The translations under genes were made by a program, and so were the position numbers. DNA of 64,000 nucleotides from Streptomyces bathyalis (GTDB lineage Bacteria; Actinomycetota; Actinomycetes; Streptomycetales; Streptomycetaceae). A model generated the notes under the pieces. The model was not told the origin of the DNA. It worked only from the letters and a program-made list of their open reading frames with translations, and did not search any database. How positions within the stretch are numbered: the stretch's first letter is position 1; the number at the start of each line of letters is the position of its first letter. Below, in pieces: positions 27,079-35,200 of the stretch. The stretch is from contig NZ_CP048882.1 of NCBI RefSeq assembly GCF_015910445.1, positions 4,588,001 through 4,652,000 on the forward strand. The letters run 5' to 3'.

Positions 27079-27840
27079 ATGGCCCACTCGGAAGCCGCAC
27101 GCCTGCTGTCGGTCTGGGAGGAAGCACTCACCCGGACCGACGCGGAGCGTGCGCGGATCCTCCACCGGGCAGCACGCCCGCAGGCCGGCCCCGGCGAACT
27201 CCCGCGGGTCCCGGTCGGCGAGCGCGAAGCCGACCTGTACGCGCTGCGGCGCGCGCTGTTCGGCGACCTGATGCAGGTGCTGATCGAGTGTGCCTCGTGC
27301 GGCGAGGCCATGGAATTCGACCTCGACGCAGGCGAGTTGGCGGCCGGGCCCCCGCGGCAGCGGGAGCCCCTGCGGGTGACGGCGGACGGCTGGGAGATCG
27401 ACTTCCGGCTGCCCGCCGTCGCCGACCTCGAAGCCGCGGCCGAGGGGGCGGCCGGCGCCGACGACCCGCGGACCGCGGCGCGGGCCCTGCTCGTCGCATC
27501 CTGCACCGTCAAGGCCCGCAGGAACGGCACGGAGGTGCCCGCGGAGCACCTCGGGGAACTGCTGCCCGAGCAGGTGCGGGACCGGATCGCCGCCGCGGCC
27601 GAACAGGCTGACCCGGCCGCCGAGATCACCCTCGACATCGCCTGTCCCGAGTGCGGCGTCCGCACTCCGGCCGAACTCGACATCACCTCCTACCTGTGGA
27701 CCGAACTGGACGCCTGGGCACGCGACTTGCTCCTGGACGTCCACCTGCTCGCCACCGCCTACGGGTGGCGGGAGCCGGACATCCTGGCGCTCAGCCCGGC
27801 GCGGCGCCGCTACTACCTGGAGCTGTGCGCTGATGTCTGA
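27079..27840 (+). CDS. T4-type baseplate/assembly protein with two CxxC pairs
   Basis: 253 residues. Two cysteine pairs (ECASCGEAMEF at about 74-78 and IACPECGVRTP at about 191-194) probably form a zinc ribbon. The C-terminal part (SYLWTELDAWARDLLLDVHLLATAYGWREPDILALSPARRRYYLEL) matches the small T4 baseplate-hub chaperone-like proteins found after the tube gene in many phage-tail-like clusters. The role is probably baseplate assembly. Its stop overlaps the next gene by eight bases (ATGTCTGA). Confidence 0.75.
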   Translation: MAHSEAARLLSVWEEALTRTDAERARILHRAARPQAGPGELPRVPVGEREADLYALRRALFGDLMQVLIECASCGEAMEFDLDAGELAAGPPRQREPLRVTADGWEIDFRLPAVADLEAAAEGAAGADDPRTAARALLVASCTVKARRNGTEVPAEHLGELLPEQVRDRIAAAAEQADPAAEITLDIACPECGVRTPAELDITSYLWTELDAWARDLLLDVHLLATAYGWREPDILALSPARRRYYLELCADV

Positions 27841-28657
27841 CTACTTCGACCGGCTGCTGGCGCGGCACGCGCCCGCCGTGCACGCCGCGTTCCCGGTGCT
27901 GCCGCCCGGCACCGGGGACGGCGCCGGCGGTGGCACCGCGCCGGGCGGTTCGGCGGACGCCGTGCCCCGGGTGCGCGTACGGCCGCGGCTTCCCGGCCCG
28001 TACGAGCGCGTCGAAGCGCTCCGCGACCGGGACCAGGAAGACGACGGGCTCTCGCCGACGGGCCCGCAGACCCTTGCGCCGCGCCCGTCACGTGCGGACG
28101 AGCGCTCCGGGCTGCGTGGCGTACGGGAGATACATACGGAACGGCACACCGTCGTACGCGAGACGACGGCGTCCCCGGAGCAGCAGGGGGAGCCGCAACA
28201 GGCTCAACGGACGCCGAGAAGCGCGCAGTTGAAGCCCGGGCCCCGTCCGTTGCGGGCCGCGGCGAGCGCGCCGGTGCAGCGGGCGGCGCGGACCAGGGGG
28301 CGTGACACCGACCCTGCCTCGTCCGGCGCACGGACGACGGGCTCCGCGCCCGCGCTCGTCGCCCGCAGCGGGGAGGTGGTGGCCCGCTCCGCCGCCCTGC
28401 GTCCCGGAACAGGCGACCTCACCGCGGGGCGGAGCGCCCGGCAGCAGGCCGCGGCAGGGCGACGGGGCGGTCCGCGTCAGACCGAACGCGTCGTCCACGT
28501 CCAGATCGGCCGGCTCGAAGTGAGCGCCGCCACGCCGCCGGGCGCGGGCCGAGGCGGAGCCGGAGAACCGGGGCGGCAGCAGACCGGCCGTACGGCGCCC
28601 ACGGTGAGCCTCGAGACCTACCTCGCACGCGGCCGGAACGGGGAGAGGAGCAACTGA
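27833..28657 (+). CDS. CIS-locus protein of unknown function, mostly disordered
   Basis: 274 residues. The first 20 (MSDYFDRLLARHAPAVHAAF) and the last 70 look ordered and conserved. The rest is Arg/Pro/Ala/Gln-rich low complexity. The C-terminal motif VVHVQIGRLEVSA followed by VSLETYLARGR recurs, as I recall, in similarly placed proteins of eCIS loci, whose function is unsettled. The net charge of the middle is strongly positive. Overlap with the previous gene and a 4-bp gap to the next show a tight operon. It may be a structural linker or a cargo-recruiting adaptor; that is inference only. Confidence 0.6.
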   Translation: MSDYFDRLLARHAPAVHAAFPVLPPGTGDGAGGGTAPGGSADAVPRVRVRPRLPGPYERVEALRDRDQEDDGLSPTGPQTLAPRPSRADERSGLRGVREIHTERHTVVRETTASPEQQGEPQQAQRTPRSAQLKPGPRPLRAAASAPVQRAARTRGRDTDPASSGARTTGSAPALVARSGEVVARSAALRPGTGDLTAGRSARQQAAAGRRGGPRQTERVVHVQIGRLEVSAATPPGAGRGGAGEPGRQQTGRTAPTVSLETYLARGRNGERSN

Positions 28658-28661
28658 GCCC

Positions 28662-29789
28662 ATGAGCAACGCACTTGCGGTCGCGCACGTGACGCAGGCG
28701 CTGGCGCTGCTGATCGAGAGCAACCTGCGTCCCGAGATCGACATGGCCGTATCCGTCGAGACCCGCAAGCCGCCGGCCGAGCCGCCGCTCGAGCCGACGA
28801 TCACGGTCTTCCTGTACCAGGTCACGCACAACCCGTCGATGCGCAACCACGACCTGCCCACCCGCGCGTCCGACGGCAAGCTGCTCAACAAGCCGGTGGC
28901 GGCGCTCGATCTGCACTACGTGATCAGTGCGTACGGGGAGGAGAACGAGCTGGTCGGCCAGCGCCTCATCGGCTGCGTGGCCCGGATCCTGCGCGAGTTC
29001 CCCGTGCTGCCCGCCGATGTGATCCAAGAGGCCGGCGAGCGCCCGTACTTGGCGGGAAGCAACCTCGCCGAGGCGCAGCAGAAGGTGCGCTTCACGCCGC
29101 TCCAGATGGACATCGACGAGACCTCGAAGCTGTGGGGGATGCTCCATCAGACGCCCTACGCGCTGTCGATGACGTACCAGGGGTCGCTGGTCCTGGTCGA
29201 GGGCCGCGAGGAGCCGGAGCGGAGCCGCCCGGTCGAGCGGACCGTGGTGACGGTCAGCGCTTCGGGCACGCCGCACGAGAACGCTCCCGGGGTGGGCGGC
29301 GGTCCGGGCGGCGGTCCGGGTGGCGGTTCAGGTGGCACGAGCGCGCCCGGCGTTTCCGTCGCGCGCGGCGGGGCTGAGGCGGATGCCGGGGAGCGTGCCC
29401 GCCTGTCCGGCGCGGGTGACTCGGACGATGCGGGCGATGAGGGCGCCGCTGCGGAGGCGGACCCGAAGCGGGACGCCGCGGCGAAGTCCGTGGCGAAGAA
29501 GTCCGTGGCGAAGTCCGCGGCGAAGAAGTCCGTGGCGCTGAAGAGCGCGGCGAGTGCGACGGCGGAGAAGCCCGCGGTGAAGAAGGCGGCAGTGAAGAAG
29601 GCAGCCGCCAAGCAGGCAGCCGCCAAGAAGACGGCTGCCAAGAAGGCACCGGCCGAGCGAACCGCCGCCAAGAAGTCGGCGGCGCAGAAGGCCACCGCCA
29701 AGAAGCAGACGGGTGGCGGCGGTTCGGCGCGCGGCGGCGGCGCGAGGCGCGGCGGCACGGACAACACCTCCGAGAACAGGGAGAGCTGA
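28662..29789 (+). CDS. DUF4255 tail-cap protein with a histone-H1-like Lys/Ala tail
   Basis: 375 residues. Residues 1-190 are a DUF4255 domain (Afp16/Pvc16-like): SNALAVAHVTQALALLIESNL, PTITVFLYQVTHNPSMRN, ALDLHYVISAYGEE. These proteins terminate the tube and sheath at the end away from the baseplate. From about 195 the protein becomes Gly/Ser rich, then about 265-350 is a run of AAKK/VAKK-type units (for example KKAAVKKAAAKQAAAKKTAAKK) like bacterial histone-H1-like proteins, ending in an Arg/Gly tail. The tail is not needed for a cap. It could bind nucleic acid, polyphosphate or an acidic surface. Confidence 0.85.
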   Translation: MSNALAVAHVTQALALLIESNLRPEIDMAVSVETRKPPAEPPLEPTITVFLYQVTHNPSMRNHDLPTRASDGKLLNKPVAALDLHYVISAYGEENELVGQRLIGCVARILREFPVLPADVIQEAGERPYLAGSNLAEAQQKVRFTPLQMDIDETSKLWGMLHQTPYALSMTYQGSLVLVEGREEPERSRPVERTVVTVSASGTPHENAPGVGGGPGGGPGGGSGGTSAPGVSVARGGAEADAGERARLSGAGDSDDAGDEGAAAEADPKRDAAAKSVAKKSVAKSAAKKSVALKSAASATAEKPAVKKAAVKKAAAKQAAAKKTAAKKAPAERTAAKKSAAQKATAKKQTGGGGSARGGGARRGGTDNTSENRES

Positions 29790-29795
29790 GGCGCG

Positions 29796-31895
29796 GTGCA
29801 CGAAACGGGGGGCGACCACGGGAAGACGCGGGAGGTGGCGGAACTCTCCGCCGCCGTCGCGGGCGTGCTCGCACGCGTCGACGCGCACGCCGGCCGTGTC
29901 CGTACTCCCGGGGGCGGGGGCGGCCAGGGGAACGACCTCGGCGCCGACCGCACGGAACGCAGCGACCGCACGGACGGCACCAGCCGCAAGGACGGCACCG
30001 ACGGCACCAACCTCAAGGACAGCGGCAGCGGCAGCGGCAGCGGCAGCGGCTCGGCTCGGCCGGAGGAGCGGCCGGACCCGCAGCAGGTCGCCATGCCCGC
30101 TCCGCTCGCCAAGCTCCAATCCGCCTTCGGGCTCAGCTCGTTCGAGCGCGACATCGTTCTCCTCTGCGCCGCCGCAGAACTCGACCCCACGACGGGTGCG
30201 CGGTGCGCGGCGGCCTCCGGCGACCCCGAGCGCGCCCACCCCACCTTCTCCCTCGCCCTGGCCGCGTTGGGGCAGGCCCACTGGAGCGCCCTCACGCCTG
30301 TCGCGCCGCTGCGGCGCTGGCGGCTCGTCGAACTCGCCGACGAGACCCGGCTGACCACGTCCCGGCTGCGCCTCGACGAGCGCATCCTGCACTTCCTCAC
30401 CGGTTCCCCGTATCTCGATCCGCGGCTGCACGGCATGCTCCGTCCGGCATCCGCCACCGACGAGCTGCCCACCCCGCACGACGAGGCCGCGGACCGGGTC
30501 GTGGCGGGCTGGAGCGTGCGTCGTCCCGATGCGCCGTTCCGCGTCGAGCTGATCGGCGGTGACCTGCGGACCCGTGAGGACATCGCCGCAACTGCCGCAG
30601 CCCGGGCGGGATTCGGGCTCTACACGATGTCGGCCGAGGATGTCCCGACCGAGCCCGCCGCCCGTGATGCCTTCGCCCGACTGTGGCAGCGCGAAGCCGT
30701 GCTGCTGCCTGCGGCGCTGCTGCTGGAGGCCGGCGACCTGGACCGCGAACATGCCGCCGCCACCGAGGCGTTCATCGCCTCCGCCGCCGTACCGCTCGCC
30801 GTCGCCGGGGCGGAGCCGCGCCGCACGGACCGGCCGCGCGGCGAGCGTGTCGCCGTCCCGCAACTGGACGACGCCGAGCAACAGCGGCTGTGGAGGGACG
30901 CGTTCGACGGCGTACCGGGCCTGGAGCCCGGTCAACTGCACTCTCTCGCGGCGCAGTTCCAACTGCCGCCCCACACGGTGCGGTCCGCTGCCGTCTCCGT
31001 GCGCCGCGATCTGCCGGACGCTCCCGCCGAGGCCGAAGCGAGCGGTCTGGCCTGGCAGGCCGGGCTCTCCGAGGCGCGCATCGGCCTTGAGGGCCTCGGC
31101 CGCCGCATCGAACCGGAAGCGGGCTGGGGCGATCTCGTCCTCGCCGAGCGGCAGTTGAAGATCCTGCGCGAGATCGTCGCCCACGTACGCCAGCGGGCCC
31201 GCGTGCACCAGGAGTGGGGGTTCGCTCGGACACTGCGGCGCGGCCTCGGCGTCACCGCCCTCTTCGCGGGCAGCTCTGGCACCGGAAAGACCCTGGCCGC
31301 CGAGGTCATGGCGAAGGAACTCGGCCTCGACCTGTTCATCATCGATCTGTCCCAGGTGGTCAGCAAGTACATCGGTGAGACCGAGAAGAACCTGCGGAAG
31401 GTCTTCGACGCGGCCGAACTCGGCGGCGCACTCCTGCTGTTCGACGAGGCAGACGCCCTGTTCGGCAAGCGCAGCGAGGTCAAGGACAGCCACGACCGGT
31501 ACGCCAACCTCGAAGTCAGCTATCTGCTGATGCGCATGGAGGCATACCGGGGCCTCGCCGTACTCACCACCAACATGAAGAAGGCCCTCGACACGGCCTT
31601 CATGCGGCGCATCCGCTTCGTCGCCGACTTCCCCTTCCCCGGCCACGCCGAGCGCGCCGAGATCTGGCGCCGCGTGCTGCCCTCACAGGCCCCGATGAAG
31701 GACATCGAGCCGGACGCGCTGGCCCAACTCACAGTCGCCGGCGGCTCCATCCGCAACATCGCGCTGTCCGGCGCGTTCCTGGCGGCGGAAGAGGGCGACG
31801 CGCTGCAGATGCGGCACATGCTCGCGGCGGCACGCACCGAATACCAGAAGCTGGAACGCTCCTTGACGCCCTCGGAGGTCCGCGGATGGGTCTGA
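29796..31895 (+). CDS. CIS AAA+ ATPase (Afp15/Pvc15-like)
   Basis: 699 residues from a GTG. A helical N-terminal region contains a low-complexity SGSGSG linker (five AGCGGC units at 30021-30050), followed by a winged or helical middle region. The AAA+ core has Walker A GSSGTGKT at 492-499, Walker B LLLFDEAD at 546-553, and sensor/arginine-finger residues in TNMKKALDTAFMRRIRF. CIS ATPases of this class are needed for particle assembly but are not part of the mature particle. It overlaps the next gene by ten bases. Confidence 0.92.
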   Translation: MHETGGDHGKTREVAELSAAVAGVLARVDAHAGRVRTPGGGGGQGNDLGADRTERSDRTDGTSRKDGTDGTNLKDSGSGSGSGSGSARPEERPDPQQVAMPAPLAKLQSAFGLSSFERDIVLLCAAAELDPTTGARCAAASGDPERAHPTFSLALAALGQAHWSALTPVAPLRRWRLVELADETRLTTSRLRLDERILHFLTGSPYLDPRLHGMLRPASATDELPTPHDEAADRVVAGWSVRRPDAPFRVELIGGDLRTREDIAATAAARAGFGLYTMSAEDVPTEPAARDAFARLWQREAVLLPAALLLEAGDLDREHAAATEAFIASAAVPLAVAGAEPRRTDRPRGERVAVPQLDDAEQQRLWRDAFDGVPGLEPGQLHSLAAQFQLPPHTVRSAAVSVRRDLPDAPAEAEASGLAWQAGLSEARIGLEGLGRRIEPEAGWGDLVLAERQLKILREIVAHVRQRARVHQEWGFARTLRRGLGVTALFAGSSGTGKTLAAEVMAKELGLDLFIIDLSQVVSKYIGETEKNLRKVFDAAELGGALLLFDEADALFGKRSEVKDSHDRYANLEVSYLLMRMEAYRGLAVLTTNMKKALDTAFMRRIRFVADFPFPGHAERAEIWRRVLPSQAPMKDIEPDALAQLTVAGGSIRNIALSGAFLAAEEGDALQMRHMLAAARTEYQKLERSLTPSEVRGWV

Positions 31896-32263
31896 ACGGA
31901 GTGGGAGCGGGAGCGGGGACAGGCACAGGCACAGGCACAGGCCCGGGCGCCCGTGACACGTCAGCTCGCGAAATACGGGTCGAGATCGGCGAGTTGGCGC
32001 TCGACGGCTTCCAGGGCGACGCCGGACTGGTCCTCGCCGCGTTCGAGAACGAACTGTCACGCCTCTTACGGGACAAGGGAGTGCCGCTGGCGGACGGCGA
32101 CGCGCCGCACGTCATGGACGCACTCACCGGCCTTCCGCCCCTGCCCGCGACCATCTCCGCGGGCCGTCTCGGTGAAGCCCTCGCCCGTTCCGTCCACGCG
32201 GGACTCGCCGGCGACGGCGAAGCGCCCGAGCGGACGCGGGACTTCGACGGGAGGCGGCGATGA
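31886..32263 (+). CDS. Small CIS-locus protein, function unknown; carries a TTA codon
   Basis: 125 residues. An N-terminal Gly/Thr run is encoded by four ACAGGC hexamers (31919-31942). The folded-looking core is REIRVEIGELALDGFQGDAGLVLAAFENELSRLL. Short proteins with an IGELALDGF-like strand and a helix before a DUF4157 gene occur in other eCIS loci; the role is unknown. A TTA codon at 32066-32068, rare in such GC-rich genomes, could make translation depend on the bldA tRNA. Start and stop both overlap neighbours, so it is coupled to the ATPase and the DUF4157 gene. Confidence 0.65.
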   Translation: MGLNGVGAGAGTGTGTGTGPGARDTSAREIRVEIGELALDGFQGDAGLVLAAFENELSRLLRDKGVPLADGDAPHVMDALTGLPPLPATISAGRLGEALARSVHAGLAGDGEAPERTRDFDGRRR

Positions 32264-35200
32264 GCAGTACGCACGCCTCCACCGACCAGCAGCAGGCGGC
32301 GAACGACGCACGGCGGCGCAAGCGCAAGGAACGTGCCGCCAAGTCCCGTACGCCTGAGCCGAAGGACATCGTCAGCGGCGCCGGACAGCCCCTGGACGTC
32401 GGCGTGCGGCGGGAGTTGGAGGAGCAGCTCGGCCACGACCTCGGCAACGTGCGCCTCCACACCGACCGTGACGCGGGCACCCTGACGGACATGCTCGGCG
32501 CGGACGCCGTCGCCGTCGGCCAGGACATCTTCTTCCGCGAGGGCGCCTACGCCCCCGGCACGTCCGAGGGCTACCGGCTGCTGGCTCACGAGCTGCTGCA
32601 CACCGTCCAGAACCCTTACGGCGCGGGCCCGTTGACGGCGGGCCGCGACCTCGGCGCCGTCAGCCTGCCGCACGAGGCCGCCGAACAGGAGGCGGAGTCC
32701 ACGGCGCAACGCCTGATGCGCGAGGAGACCGCCGGCCAGGCCACCGGGGGCCAGGCCACCGCGGAGAGTTCACAGGCTGTGGACGTCGAGCAGGGCGAGG
32801 TCACGCCTGCCTGGATGCGCTACGCCACGGTCGACGCGGACCGCATGCGGACGGAGAATCTCGACCCGGCGGGGCTGGTGGAGCGGCTGGCGAACTCGGT
32901 GGTGCGCTCGCTGCGCAGCGACCCCGAGGACCGCTCGAAGCGCACCCGCCGCCAACTGGCGCGGCTGCCCGAAGGGTTGCAGGACGACGTTCTGGAACGC
33001 CTGGAGACCAGGCTGCTCAGCACCGAGCACGATCGGGTCCTCGACCTCATGGAGGAGTTCGAGCAGAGCGGCGAGGCGGAGACCGGCGGCTTGGCGTGGC
33101 AGGGGTCGCTGGAGGCCCCGGCCCTCATCCCGGACCCGGTCGAGGAGCTGACGTCCGAGCGCGAGGCCGTGCAGCGTACGGCCGAAGAGCAGCAGGCGCG
33201 GGAGGAGAAGCCCGCGCCTGCGCCCGGTCCCGAGAAGGGCCGCTCCAACAACGGCGGAGCCGCGGGCAGCACGCCTGAGAACGGAGGACCGGGACAGGGC
33301 GGAGCCACCCAACAGCGCGGGCAGCAGCAGGAGAAGGAGCCCGCTTCCGACAACGGCGGCGATGCCTCCAGCCCGACGGCCACGGGCGAACAGCCGACAA
33401 CCCCCGCGTCCCGGTCGGACGCCGCCCAGGAGCAGCAGGCCCAGCAGCAGGACGCCTCCTCCAGTGGGAAGTCCCAGGAGAAGGCCGGGGAGAAGTCCGG
33501 CGAGCAGAAGCAAGGCGAGGAGAAGTCCGGCGAGAAGGCCGACGGCTCCGGGGAGAAGGGCGAGAAGAAGGACGGCGGCAAGGACGGGGACAAGGCGCAG
33601 GAGAAGACCGAACAGGAAGGTGCTCCGGCCGAGAGCAAGGAGGAGTCGGCGGCCAGGAACCGTCCGGGGGCGGCCGAGTCCCTGGTGGCAGGCAAGCAGC
33701 CCAAGCAGGACGAGAAGGACGGCAAGGGCAAGGGGTCGCCCGATTCGGCAGGCGGGGCCAAGGAGTTGCCCGGCCCGTCGAGCCGGCTCGAGGGCGTACG
33801 CAACCAGGACCTCGAAGGTCCCGAGGAAGGGGCGGACGACGACCCGTTCGGCTCGGGCAGCGAGTCCGAAGTCGAGGTCGGCGGCGGTGAGAAGAGCGCG
33901 TGGGACGTCAAGCTCCAGCCGGAGGACTTCCTGCCCGAGAAGGACCTCGACGTCTCGGCCGTGCCGACCGCCGACAAGGTGGACCACACCGCCGCGCCGC
34001 CCGCGATGCCGTCCTTCCCCGCGCCCCCGGTGACGAAGGCCGACAAGGTTCAGGCCGAGCGGGACGCGGAGGACGCCGAGGACGAAGCGGCAGAGGAAGA
34101 GCCCGAGGAGCAGGACGAAGCCGCGTCGGGTGAATCGACACCCCCGGTCGAGACGGAGGGCGGCCCTTCTCAACTGGCCGATGGTCTCGGCCTGGGGGAG
34201 GCGCTCGGCGCCAAGCCGGGCACGGCCACGAACGACCCGAAGAGCGGCGACGACCCCAAGGAGGGCCCGGTCACGGCTCAGGCCACGGTGCAGGAGGCAC
34301 CGGGCAAGGCCGAGGCCGACAAGGACGTCAAGGAACAGGCCGCCAAGGAGGAGAAGGGTTCTGCTGCCGGCGGGGACAAGGCGTCGGGCGCGCAGGAGAA
34401 GGAGTCGCAGAAGGCCGGCGGCACCGGCTCCGCGCAGGCCGAGACCAAGGGAGCGGAGCAGCAGACCGCGGGGGCGGGCCCCGCCGACAAGGCTGACGGC
34501 AAGGACGCCGGCAAGGCTGACGGCAAGGGCGCCGACAAGGCCGCGGACAACGCCGGATCCGGTGCGGACAAGGGAGTGCAGGCCGAGGACAAGGACGGCC
34601 CTGGCTCGGACTCCAAGTCTCCGTCCGCCGCCCGGGACACCCACGTCTCCGGCCAGTCCGGCACGGACACGTCCAGCGGGGCCGGGGACACGGACAGCTC
34701 GTCCGCCGGTACGGAGGGCACTTCGGGCGGAGCCCCGGAGCAGCGTGAGGAGACGCCCTCCACCGGGAGCCGAGGTACGGGCGGCTCGACGGAGAAGCCG
34801 ACGGAGAAGAGGTCCGCACCTGCCGCGTCGTCCCCCGCGAAGTCCGCCCCTGCCTCTGCCGCACCGACCGCCGCGAAGTCCGCCCCCGAGCCGAAGGCCG
34901 CACCGGAGCCGAGGGCTTCGTCGCCGAAGTCGCGGCCCGCACCCACGAGCCGCGGTGGCGGAGGCGGCGGCCGCGGTGGTGGTGGCGGTGCCGGGAGTAA
35001 GAGCGCGGGCGGCGCGAAGGGCAAGAAGAAGGCCGCGAAGGCGACCCCGAACCTGTCGAAGATGTCCCCCGAAGCGGGGCTGTCCACCGCCTCAAGTCTC
35101 AAGCCCCACCAGGCGGTTGAAGCCATGGGGGGTGTCAGCAGCGCGGTGGACCGCACGGTCGGCGACGAGCACAAGGAACTCGCCGGCTCGCCCCCCTCGA

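Noticed and set aside
30021..30050. Recoding or slippage site at the AGCGGC run in the ATPase gene
   Set aside because: The repeat length is a multiple of three and the frame continues normally into the AAA+ domain. It encodes a Ser/Gly linker.
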